A stretch of 64,000 bases of DNA from CAZADA01 sp964636945. Lineage in GTDB: Bacteria; Pseudomonadota; Alphaproteobacteria; Caulobacterales; Maricaulaceae. The stretch covers positions 3,760 through 67,759 of the forward strand of contig CAZWVH010000005.1 of the NCBI GenBank assembly GCA_964636945.1, written 5' to 3'. Numbering within the stretch: position 1 is the stretch's first letter; each line of letters begins with the position of its first letter. A program made the position numbers and the translations under genes. Below are positions 1 to 7,973 of the stretch, piece after piece. The notes under the pieces are model-generated. The model saw nothing but the letters and a program-made list of their open reading frames with translations, was not told the origin of the DNA and made no database searches.

Positions 1-136
1 CGATATTGCGCAGTTTAAGACCTTTGAACGTGGCGCTGCTCAGAGGGCCATCATCGCCGTCCGAGTTGTCTGAGTCCTGCGCAAGCGCCGCTGTCGTTGT
101 GAACGCTAGCGCTGCGGAAAGCGTGATGATCCGCAT
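1..136 (-). CDS. N-terminus of secreted protein, possibly BNR/VPS10-repeat family (partial)
   Basis: Only the first 45 codons are in the window; the rest lies beyond position 1. The ATG at 136 is preceded by a strong AGGAGG. The protein opens with a clear signal peptide (MRIITLSAALAFTTTAALA) followed by an acidic linker and then FKGLKLRNIG. That last motif is what I remember at the start of the mature part of large secreted BNR/VPS10 (sortilin-like) repeat proteins, whose signature is F.GL..RNIGPA. The signal peptide and start are seen directly. The family assignment is an inference from ten residues, and another secreted family is possible. Confidence 0.5.
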   Translation of the reverse strand, partial: MRIITLSAALAFTTTAALAQDSDNSDGDDGPLSSATFKGLKLRNI

Positions 137-226
137 GAGCCCCTCCTGGTCTTGTTCTTGTTGATGCTGGGATTAATGCACAAGACACGGCCTGGCGCGT
201 CAAGGCCCATGACAGCGACGTGATGG

Positions 227-775
227 TTAATGGTGATCAATCGAACGGCGTTTTCGAGCCTTTTTCGCACGCTGAATACGCGGCAGGAAGAACAAGTAGA
301 CGCCGCTCGCCCACAAGATGAGTAACACGAGGCCCGAGGGAAAGAAAATGTAGAGCTTCACCCAATCGGCGAAGAAAGATCCGTCATGTAGTCGTTCAAT
401 AATATCCGAACGCCGGAAAGCAACGTTGAGGACTTCGCCTGTGCTTGCGTCAATTTGCGCTTCCCAATTATTACTGGCCACAAATTTGACCACGCCTTTA
501 TCGGGTTGGACATCAACACGCTCAAGTGTGCGCCAATCGGTTAATTCCAGCTCAGGCACGCCGCGTGCGGCGGCAAAGAGCTCCTCGATTGATTGCGCTG
601 GAATCTCGGTGGGGGATGAGCCAACGGACGTTGGAGGCTGAATCCACGTAATTTCCTTCTTGAGCATCAATAAAAGACCGGCCCCGATCACAAGTCCCAT
701 CTGGACCATGATCAAAAGGGAACCCCAATAATGAACTTTCCTCAATAAAATTCGTGGCTTGGCATATTTAGACAT
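227..775 (-). CDS. PepSY-associated membrane protein
   Basis: A 182-residue inner membrane protein with one hydrophobic segment near residues 17-37, a periplasmic PepSY-like region (about 55-125, with the typical phrase QIDASTGEVLNV), a second hydrophobic segment near 140-165 and a strongly basic tail (RAKKARKRRS). This is the short, two-helix form of the PepSY/PiuB-like family, often found near TonB-dependent receptors or reductases. Its biochemical role is not well defined. No convincing ribosome binding site precedes the ATG at 775. It lies in the same direction as the secreted protein at 1-136 but about 90 bases separate them, so co-transcription is possible but not shown. Confidence 0.75.
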   Translation of the reverse strand: MSKYAKPRILLRKVHYWGSLLIMVQMGLVIGAGLLLMLKKEITWIQPPTSVGSSPTEIPAQSIEELFAAARGVPELELTDWRTLERVDVQPDKGVVKFVASNNWEAQIDASTGEVLNVAFRRSDIIERLHDGSFFADWVKLYIFFPSGLVLLILWASGVYLFFLPRIQRAKKARKRRSIDHH

Positions 776-974
776 AGGTTGGTCTCAGTTGAGGACGCCT
801 TGATACGGGCACAAAATCAGAGCAGTGTCGGGATTTAGCGGGTATGGTCGCATTCTGAATAGCGTCGCATGCGGTCGCGATCGCCCCACCGCTTGAAACG
901 CTTTTGTACGCGTTAGAATTTGTCAACCCGAACGCGTCACGTTGCGCACAGTAGCGAATGGGGGTGGAATTCAC

Positions 975-1721
975 ATGCTGGCACTGCGTAAGGCTGGAGC
1001 AGCAGCGCTGTTATGCTTGGGAGCTTGGGCGTGTACTACCACTGAGGTGCGCACCTCGCCCGCACCCGCTAATCCTCAGATCAATGATCCAATCGAACCG
1101 GTAAACCGAGCAGTTTATCAGTTTAACGACTCCATTGACCGGGCTGTTGTGGGGCCTCTAGCCAATGGTTACGAGCGATTCACGCCAAGATTTATGCGCA
1201 GCGGAGTTCGCAATTTCGTGGACAATCTTGCAACGCCGATGTGGTTCGCCAATGAAGTCTTTCAGGGCGATTGGGACGATGCGGGAACGGCGGCTGGCCG
1301 GTTCGCCATCAACACGACCATTGGTGTGGGGGGGCTTTTCGACGTTGCAACGAACTCTGCAGGGCTTGAGAAGCAAAGTGAGGATTTGGGCCAAACCCTG
1401 GCAACGTACGGCGTAGAGTCCGGTCCTTATATCGTCTTGCCATTTGCCGGTCCCACAACCACCCGTGACGCCACGGGCGCGGTGGGGGACTTCTTTTTGC
1501 GCCCATTAACCTGGGTAAACTTTGAAAACCGCGCTGAGGTGCGGGCGGGCATCGGTCTTGCTGGAGCCATCGACACGCGGGCTAGGGTGGCGTCTGCGCT
1601 CGAACAAGTGCGCGATGGCGCCGACCCCTACGCCAATTTGCGTGCACTCTATGCCCAGGCGCGTGAAACAGCGATTCATGAGGACGCCGATCCCTACGCC
1701 GATTTGCCCGCATTTGAGTGA
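975..1721 (+). CDS. mlaA: MlaA family outer membrane lipoprotein
   Basis: MlaA (VacJ) proteins sit in the inner leaflet of the outer membrane and remove mislocalised phospholipid, normally together with periplasmic MlaC and an inner membrane complex. The 248-residue product starts with a lipoprotein signal (LCLGAWAC, Cys near residue 20) and then has the family core: NDPIEPVNRAVYQFND, FVDNLATPMWFANEVFQGD, and GPYIVLPFAGPTTTRDA. I chose the ATG at 975, behind GGGGTGG, rather than an upstream TTG at 942, because it puts the signal peptide at the N-terminus. Downstream lie genes for an HpnN-like transporter and an MlaC/HpnM-like carrier, so a joint role in lipid movement is likely but inferred. 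Confidence 0.9.
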   Translation: MLALRKAGAAALLCLGAWACTTTEVRTSPAPANPQINDPIEPVNRAVYQFNDSIDRAVVGPLANGYERFTPRFMRSGVRNFVDNLATPMWFANEVFQGDWDDAGTAAGRFAINTTIGVGGLFDVATNSAGLEKQSEDLGQTLATYGVESGPYIVLPFAGPTTTRDATGAVGDFFLRPLTWVNFENRAEVRAGIGLAGAIDTRARVASALEQVRDGADPYANLRALYAQARETAIHEDADPYADLPAFE

Positions 1722-1904
1722 ATAATTGGATGCAATCGGGCCACAGCTGGCGAATTTTTTCTCATTAACGCGAAAAAGTGAGCGGAATCCGTGACAGGGG
1801 AGGTTGGCGGCGGACGCAAGGTCTGATTTACCGACATCATGGTCGTTTCGTGTCGCTCAAGAATTGTGGCTTACGAAATCGAAGGAATAGGGGATATCAG
1901 CACA

Positions 1905-4520
1905 ATGCATCGTTCACGCCTTTTCGCCACTTCGGCGGTCGCGGCGCTCGCCGCCTCGCCATTCGCTTTTTCGCCCGCCGCCCTCGCACAAGACGAAGCG
2001 GCTGAGGCGTCATCGGACCGCATCATTGTCAGCACGCAAAAACGTGAAGAACTATCGAGTGATGTGCCAATTACGCTGACGGCCTATGACCAAGGAACGC
2101 TTGACCTCCTGGACGTGGAAGCATTCGACGATTTGTCGAACTTTGTGCCTGGTCTGACCGTTCAACTGCAAAGTGCAAACAATCCGGGTTTCGTGATCCG
2201 CGGCATTACCTCAGACAACGGCAATTTCCAAGATCCCCCGCGGGTTTCGGTGTTCCTGAATGGCGTAGATGTTTCCCGCTCACGCGGGGCCGCGTTTGAG
2301 CTGTTCGACTTAGAGCGTGTGGAAGTAGCCAAGGGCCCGCAGGCCACGTTGTTTGGCACTGCTGCATCCGTTGGCGCCATCAGCGTGATTACAGCACGTC
2401 CCCAGCAAGAACAAAGCGCGGGCGGCTATGTTGAATATGGCAGCTACAACTCGCGTAAGGTTGGTGGCTTCGTCACCGGCGGCAACGACTTCTTCCAAGG
2501 CCGCTTAGCTGCGCAGTACCGGGCTCGAGATGGGTTCATCACCAATATCGCGGGCGATGAAGGTTCCAACGCTCTGTCTTCCCAGGGTGATCTGAACGGC
2601 ATCGACACGTTTGCGATCCGCCCCAGCTTGCGGTTTACCCCATCGGACGCATTGACCATCGATTTCATTTATAATTACGAGCGCAACCAACCGCCTGGAA
2701 CGTCATTCAAGTCGGGCGTGATCGCGCCAAGCGGCGGCGACACCGATCCCAATACATTCGCTGAACTTGGCGGCGCGTTCGGCAATCCGATGTGGAGCTT
2801 TGAGCAGATCGCCGGCGTCCTGCAGGGCGGGCCGATTCCCACGCCATTGGTGTTTGACGGCAGCGGCGTGCTGAACGGTTTCTTGGGCGATGATGAGTTG
2901 GGGCTCGATCGGACAGTTGAGGACTATAACCTCACTGTGAACTGGGATATTGGCGACGGGTTTTTGCTCACCGCCATTGCCGGCTATCGCGAATTTGACA
3001 GCCTGGAGGTATTCGACGCGGACGGCTCACAAGTTCCATTGTTTGAGGCCGCCGAGGATTCTGAAGGTGAGCAGACCAATATAGAACTGCGCGTCAACTT
3101 CGATCGCGGGGGTCGCTTCCGTGGCTTTGGCGGCGTCAACTATTTCCAAGAAGAAGGGTTCCAACGCGCGCCGTTCGCGTTTGACGAGACCATTTTTGCA
3201 GCATGTATCTCGCCGCAAGCGGTGGATCCGGAAACGGGCGAGTTCATTATCCTCCCAAGCTGCGTCAACCCCGACGGATCGTTCAATCGGATCAATCCGC
3301 TAGACGGCACACTGGCCCCGGCCTCTGCTCTGCCGGGCATCTACTATCCGGCTGAGTTTACCAACTTTGGCGACCACGAAACGTATTCGGTGTTCGCGGA
3401 TTTGACGTTTGATCTCACCGATCGGATCGAACTGACCGGCGGCATTCGGTACATTGATGAGGAACGCACCAGCGGCCAGCGGAACGTATTCCCCGACTCG
3501 ACGCTGGTTTTCGCGGGTTCATTGCCAGCAGTCCAGGGCGGGCAACTGCCTGGACCCTTGTTCCAACCGCTCTTGGCTGGCTTTGCCAACACGGGTGATG
3601 AAATTATCTCGGCTGGTGTTGAAGATGACGCCTTCCTTTGGCGCGCCAATGCGCTGTTCCGTATGACCGATGACGTCAATGTTTACGGCACGGTCTCGCG
3701 CGGTCGTCGCAGCCCGGTATTTTCGATCTTACAAACAGGAGACGCTGGCGGTCGCTGCAATATCGCGTTGCCACCAACCGATCCCAACTTTAATCCGCGC
3801 TGTTTTGATCAGGTCGACGATCGTGATCTGGAAGACCCATTCCTGCCCAATGACATTCTGGAGCCCTCTCTGGAAGTGGTGCCGGAAGAGCTGGTGACCA
3901 ATTATGAAGTGGGCCTGAAGGGCGATTTGCTCGGCGGCCAATTGTTGGTCGATTTGGCGCTGTTCTATCAGCTCTACGAGGACTTCCGGGTCCAAGTTAC
4001 CGAACTGGAAAGCGGCGGCATCCAAAACGTCTCTGCCGGTGAAGCCACCAACCTTGGTGTTGAATCTACAGCGCAATTCCGGCCGACGGATAACCTCACG
4101 CTGATCGGGACGTTTGCGTACATTGACGCTCAAATCGATGACGATCCGCAAAATGGCGTGTTTGCTGGCAATCAGTTCCGCCTGCAGCCGGAATACTCTG
4201 GCTCGGCCACGGCGGACTATCGCTTCCCGTTGTTTGGCTCAGTCGAGGGCTTTGGTACGTTATCCTATGTCTATCGGTCGGAAGTGTTCTTCGAGAACGA
4301 CAACGATCCGCGCTTTGCAGAGGATGATTTGAGCCTGGTCAATCTGCGCTTGGGTCTCGCTGAGTTTGACGGATCTTGGGAAGTGGCCGTTTACGGCAAC
4401 AATGTCTTCGACGAGGACTACATTATCGACGCCGGCAATACGGGGCGCGAGTTTGGTTCAGGCACATTCATTGCTGGTCCTCCTGCTTTGTGGGGCGTTG
4501 AACTGCGCAGTGAGTTCTAA
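1905..4520 (+). CDS. TonB-dependent receptor
   Basis: An 871-residue outer membrane receptor. A signal peptide ending ...PAALAQ is followed by a plug domain (about 35-165) with the family phrases IIVSTQKREE, FVIRGI, and LERVEVAKGPQATLFG, then a long beta-barrel ending in aromatic phenylalanine (ELRSEF), as required for barrel assembly. It takes up an unidentified substrate across the outer membrane using TonB energy. I chose the ATG at 1905 because GAAGGAATAGGGG lies just before it; a longer frame from 1839 would bury the signal peptide. It sits between mlaA and the hpnN-like gene in the same direction, with only 17 bases to the latter, so substrate may be linked to lipid or hopanoid traffic. 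That link is inference. Confidence 0.9.
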   Translation: MHRSRLFATSAVAALAASPFAFSPAALAQDEAAEASSDRIIVSTQKREELSSDVPITLTAYDQGTLDLLDVEAFDDLSNFVPGLTVQLQSANNPGFVIRGITSDNGNFQDPPRVSVFLNGVDVSRSRGAAFELFDLERVEVAKGPQATLFGTAASVGAISVITARPQQEQSAGGYVEYGSYNSRKVGGFVTGGNDFFQGRLAAQYRARDGFITNIAGDEGSNALSSQGDLNGIDTFAIRPSLRFTPSDALTIDFIYNYERNQPPGTSFKSGVIAPSGGDTDPNTFAELGGAFGNPMWSFEQIAGVLQGGPIPTPLVFDGSGVLNGFLGDDELGLDRTVEDYNLTVNWDIGDGFLLTAIAGYREFDSLEVFDADGSQVPLFEAAEDSEGEQTNIELRVNFDRGGRFRGFGGVNYFQEEGFQRAPFAFDETIFAACISPQAVDPETGEFIILPSCVNPDGSFNRINPLDGTLAPASALPGIYYPAEFTNFGDHETYSVFADLTFDLTDRIELTGGIRYIDEERTSGQRNVFPDSTLVFAGSLPAVQGGQLPGPLFQPLLAGFANTGDEIISAGVEDDAFLWRANALFRMTDDVNVYGTVSRGRRSPVFSILQTGDAGGRCNIALPPTDPNFNPRCFDQVDDRDLEDPFLPNDILEPSLEVVPEELVTNYEVGLKGDLLGGQLLVDLALFYQLYEDFRVQVTELESGGIQNVSAGEATNLGVESTAQFRPTDNLTLIGTFAYIDAQIDDDPQNGVFAGNQFRLQPEYSGSATADYRFPLFGSVEGFGTLSYVYRSEVFFENDNDPRFAEDDLSLVNLRLGLAEFDGSWEVAVYGNNVFDEDYIIDAGNTGREFGSGTFIAGPPALWGVELRSEF

Positions 4521-4537
4521 GACTTGAGCTTGGACGG

Positions 4538-7120
4538 ATGACACAACCCGCCGTCGTGTGGATCGAAGCCGCGCTCTGGCGCTGGATGAACTTTGCACGA
4601 CGGTGGCGTTGGTTCGTTATTGCATTCTGGTTGATTGCAGCGGTGGTCGGCGCGCGAGTGACCATCGCGCTGGGCGACGTGAATAGCGACGCCAGCGATA
4701 TGATCGCCGAAAGCGTCCCGTATCGTCAGGCTCAGATTGCATTTGAGGCTGCATTCCCACACTTGGATGAACAAGTGTTGGTGTTGGTGCGCGCTGAAAC
4801 CGCGGATGCGACCGATGTGGTTGCCTCCGATCTGGTCCGGGCGCTCAATGCCAAGCCGGAGGCGGTGAGGAGCGTGTTTGCGCCCTCTGTCGAGCCATTC
4901 TTTGAGCGCAACGGATTGCTCTATCTGGATGTGGACGAACTGGAAGACCTGTTGGCCCGCATGAGTCGCTCTGCGGCCCTGATCGAGCGTCTGAGCCGAG
5001 ATCCGACCATCGAAGCGCTGTTCGACGCCCTGACGCAGGCCGCCTCTGTCGAGGATTTCACGGAGCGCGATGCACAAACGATTAATGATGTCTTCGACGC
5101 TGTCGCTAAGGTGATCAATGACCGCTTAAGCAGTGGGGGCGCGCCATTGTCATGGCGCTCGATTTTTGTCGACGATCTTGAGCCTCCCCACCAGCGGTTA
5201 ATCTCGGTGGAGCCCGTTCTCGACTTTTCCAATTTGAACCCAGCCCGGGCGGTGAAGGCGGCTGTCGAGGAAGCCGGCCAAGATGTTCAGGCCCGTACGG
5301 GTTTGCCGGCTCAAATTGGCGTCACAGGTGATCCTGTCCTCAGGTCCGATGAGCTCAATAGCGTTAGTCAAGGGATAGGCTGGGCGTTTTTGGCGTCATT
5401 TATCCTGGTTGGCGTCTTATTGTTCATCGCCTTTCGATCGGTTGTTTTGGCGCTGGTCACGATGATTTCGCTGTTGGTTTCCATCACGGTCACCGCCGGC
5501 TTTGCATTTTTGATGTTCGACGCACTGAACTTGGTTGCCGTGGCGTTTGCAGTTCTGATGGTGGGATTGGGCGTCGATTTTTCCGTTCACCTTTTGCTGC
5601 ACGCGCGCCAAGAACGGGCGCATGACCGGGATGTTGGCGCTGCATTGTATCGTACGTCGCGGGACATCGGAGCGGCGCTGGCTCTAACGGCGCCGTCCAC
5701 TGCATTGGCGTTTTTGGCGTTCGCCCCGACCGTCTTTGTTGGCATGACACAACTGGGCGTGGTGGCTGCGGTCGGCGTGATGACAGCGTTCGCCGTGGCC
5801 ACGACTTTTTTGCCGGCAGTGTTCTCTTTCTTGCCGCCGCCCAGCGCACGATTTGGCGCCATGGTGGAGAAAACAATCATTCCCGACCAATGGCGTCCAC
5901 GGCTAGCACTAGGTGTGATCATAGCAGGCGCTTTGGGATTGATCGCCATTCCCTTCGCGCGTTTCAACGCCGATCCCATGGATTTGCGCGATCCCAATTC
6001 AGCCTCGGTCCAAGCCTTCAATCTGCTCTTTGATAATGAGGACACGACGCCCTATCGATTGAACCTGCTGGTTGCCGATGAAGCTGAAGCGGTGGCCGCG
6101 GCGGAACGCTTGGAGGCGCTTGATGAAGTGCATGCGGCACGCATCTTGTCAGACTTCGTGCCAAAGGATCAGCTCACCAAACTCGAACTCATTGACTTTG
6201 CGTCCATTGGACTTGGATTTGCCTTGTCTGGTGAAGGCGCCGCCCGTGAAATCGAGCCAGATCCCGCCGGACGACTGATTGAGGAATTACGCGCGCGGGG
6301 CGGGGATAGCGCAGAAGGCCTGGCGCTGGCGGTGGAGCGTTATCAAGAGGCGGTCGAGGACACACCGGCGCTGCGGTCGACGGTAACTTATGATTTGTTG
6401 CGTTATTGGCCCCACGAGATGGACCGGCTACGCAATCAAATGATGGCGCGCGAAGTCACATTCGATGACATTCCCGAAGCGATCGTCAATCGATATCGTA
6501 GCGTGGACGGACGCGCGCGCGTGGAGGTCATCCCCGTGAGCGACGTGCGTGATCCGCAGGCGCGTGAAGCGTTTATTGAGGCAGTGCGCGCCGTTGCGCC
6601 CGACATTACGGGATCTGCGCGTAACGTCCATGAGGCCGGCGGCCTGATCCAGCGCGCCATGCTTCAAGCGACTGTCGTGGCGTTTATTCTGGTGTTCATG
6701 TTGCTCTGGTTTGTGCTGGGCGACGTGGTGCTGATCGGCGTTTTATTGGCTCCCTTGGCGCTGGCCGGCGTGCTCACAACCGCCACCAGCGTGATCATTG
6801 GGATGCCCTATAATTTTGCCAATGTGATCGTTTTGCCGCTACTGATCGGCATCGGCATTGACAGTGGGATCCATCTGGCGCTTCGCGCACGGCGGTCGGT
6901 GTCGGCGCGTGCTGTTTACGAAAGCGTGACCCCCAGGGCGGTGTTCTTCAGCGCGGTGACAACCATCGCCTCGTTTGGCACATTATCGTTTTCCCCCCAC
7001 CGTGGCACAGCCAGTATGGGGGCGCTGTTGATGATTGCCATCGCGTGGACGCTCATCTGCACGGTGATGGTGCTGCCCCTGTTGATGCAGCGGGTTTTTC
7101 CAAAGCGTGATGACGTTTGA
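4538..7120 (+). CDS. hpnN: RND/MMPL transporter, HpnN-like
   Basis: An 860-residue inner membrane protein of the RND/MMPL superfamily. It has one helix near residues 22-42, a periplasmic region, a helix block at about 280-440, another helix near 455-472, a second periplasmic region, and a final helix block at about 705-855. The repeated halves and the VAFAVLMVGLGVDFSVHL / IVLPLLIGIGIDSGIHL pair are typical. Overall length and sequence resemble HpnN, the hopanoid biosynthesis-associated RND transporter that moves hopanoids towards the outer membrane. An HpnM/MlaC-like gene follows immediately, which supports this. No hopanoid biosynthesis enzymes are in the window. A lipid other than hopanoid remains possible. 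Confidence 0.8.
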   Translation: MTQPAVVWIEAALWRWMNFARRWRWFVIAFWLIAAVVGARVTIALGDVNSDASDMIAESVPYRQAQIAFEAAFPHLDEQVLVLVRAETADATDVVASDLVRALNAKPEAVRSVFAPSVEPFFERNGLLYLDVDELEDLLARMSRSAALIERLSRDPTIEALFDALTQAASVEDFTERDAQTINDVFDAVAKVINDRLSSGGAPLSWRSIFVDDLEPPHQRLISVEPVLDFSNLNPARAVKAAVEEAGQDVQARTGLPAQIGVTGDPVLRSDELNSVSQGIGWAFLASFILVGVLLFIAFRSVVLALVTMISLLVSITVTAGFAFLMFDALNLVAVAFAVLMVGLGVDFSVHLLLHARQERAHDRDVGAALYRTSRDIGAALALTAPSTALAFLAFAPTVFVGMTQLGVVAAVGVMTAFAVATTFLPAVFSFLPPPSARFGAMVEKTIIPDQWRPRLALGVIIAGALGLIAIPFARFNADPMDLRDPNSASVQAFNLLFDNEDTTPYRLNLLVADEAEAVAAAERLEALDEVHAARILSDFVPKDQLTKLELIDFASIGLGFALSGEGAAREIEPDPAGRLIEELRARGGDSAEGLALAVERYQEAVEDTPALRSTVTYDLLRYWPHEMDRLRNQMMAREVTFDDIPEAIVNRYRSVDGRARVEVIPVSDVRDPQAREAFIEAVRAVAPDITGSARNVHEAGGLIQRAMLQATVVAFILVFMLLWFVLGDVVLIGVLLAPLALAGVLTTATSVIIGMPYNFANVIVLPLLIGIGIDSGIHLALRARRSVSARAVYESVTPRAVFFSAVTTIASFGTLSFSPHRGTASMGALLMIAIAWTLICTVMVLPLLMQRVFPKRDDV

Positions 7121-7188
7121 AGCAGACCAACGCTTCACTTCTGCCGAGGAGTAAGCCATCTACGTTAAAGGAAATATGGAGGTCCGTC

Positions 7189-7833
7189 ATGCGTAGTGTG
7201 ATGGCAGCTGTTGTCGGTTCGATGGGGCGTGCGGCATGTGCGATGCTCGCGTTTTGTGTGCTGTTTGCCAATTCTGCCCTGGCGCAAAGCCAAACCGAAC
7301 AAGCCAAAGAATTTGCCCGTGTTTTGGTGGAAGAACTTACGGCGAACGCCAATGATCCGGCTTTGGACGAGGCGCAAAAATCCGATCAGTATCGAATAAT
7401 CTTACGCGACAAACTCGCTGCCGATCCCATCGGCCGTTTTCTGTTTAACGGATCGCCCAATGCGCTGGCCACCGAAATGCAACGTCAACAATACACCGAG
7501 TTGTTCCCCGATTATATCGCAGCCTCATTCGCTGATCAGATCGGCGCTCTAGCCGAACGAGAAATCATTATTCTTGGGGCTGTTTCGCGCGGAGACCAAG
7601 AAGCCATTGTGCAAAGCCGATTGCTTGATGCGTCAGGGCGTGAAAAGGCGGTGATCGACTGGCGCTTGCGTTGGTATGACGGCGAGCCTCAATTGCTGGA
7701 CGTGCTGGTTGAGCGTGTTTCACCGCTGGTGACGAAACGCCAAGAATTTTCTTCATTGGCCTCGCGTCAGGGCGTTGATGCGTTGCTCGCCCACATGCGC
7801 GATGTGGTGAATACCCAAGCTGAAGCCAGCTAA
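7189..7833 (+). CDS. hpnM: MlaC/HpnM-like periplasmic lipid carrier
   Basis: A 214-residue exported protein with a signal peptide ending in ANSALAQ. The mature part has the MlaC/Ttg2D/HpnM pattern: an N-terminal helix pair, IGRFLFN near the middle, then QRQQYTELFPDYIAASFADQIG and the beta strands ending in IDWRLRWYDGEPQLLDVLVERVS. Such proteins shuttle a lipid through the periplasm. The ATG at 7189 has GGAGG six bases upstream and directly follows hpnN, so I prefer it to a TTG at 7117 that overlaps hpnN. Pairing with HpnN fits HpnM; MlaC would be the alternative name. The gene lies 68 bases after hpnN and is very likely co-transcribed. Confidence 0.8.
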   Translation: MRSVMAAVVGSMGRAACAMLAFCVLFANSALAQSQTEQAKEFARVLVEELTANANDPALDEAQKSDQYRIILRDKLAADPIGRFLFNGSPNALATEMQRQQYTELFPDYIAASFADQIGALAEREIIILGAVSRGDQEAIVQSRLLDASGREKAVIDWRLRWYDGEPQLLDVLVERVSPLVTKRQEFSSLASRQGVDALLAHMRDVVNTQAEAS

Positions 7834-7973
7834 GGCTCTGTTTGTTCACAGCTAACGCTTTACTCACCCATGTGGCATTTTTCTTTCGTTCAGCGAGAGA
7901 AGTTGCTGCCCCCTGATGACGTGCGCCCACTTGCATGAAATAGTGGCCTCATACCAAAACGTGAGGCGATGTG

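Noticed and set aside
223..230. ATGGTTAA, exact CtrA half-site, about 90 bases before the secreted-protein start
   Set aside because: A single eight-base word overlapping the stop codon of the PepSY gene is expected by chance in a window this size and has no paired half-site.
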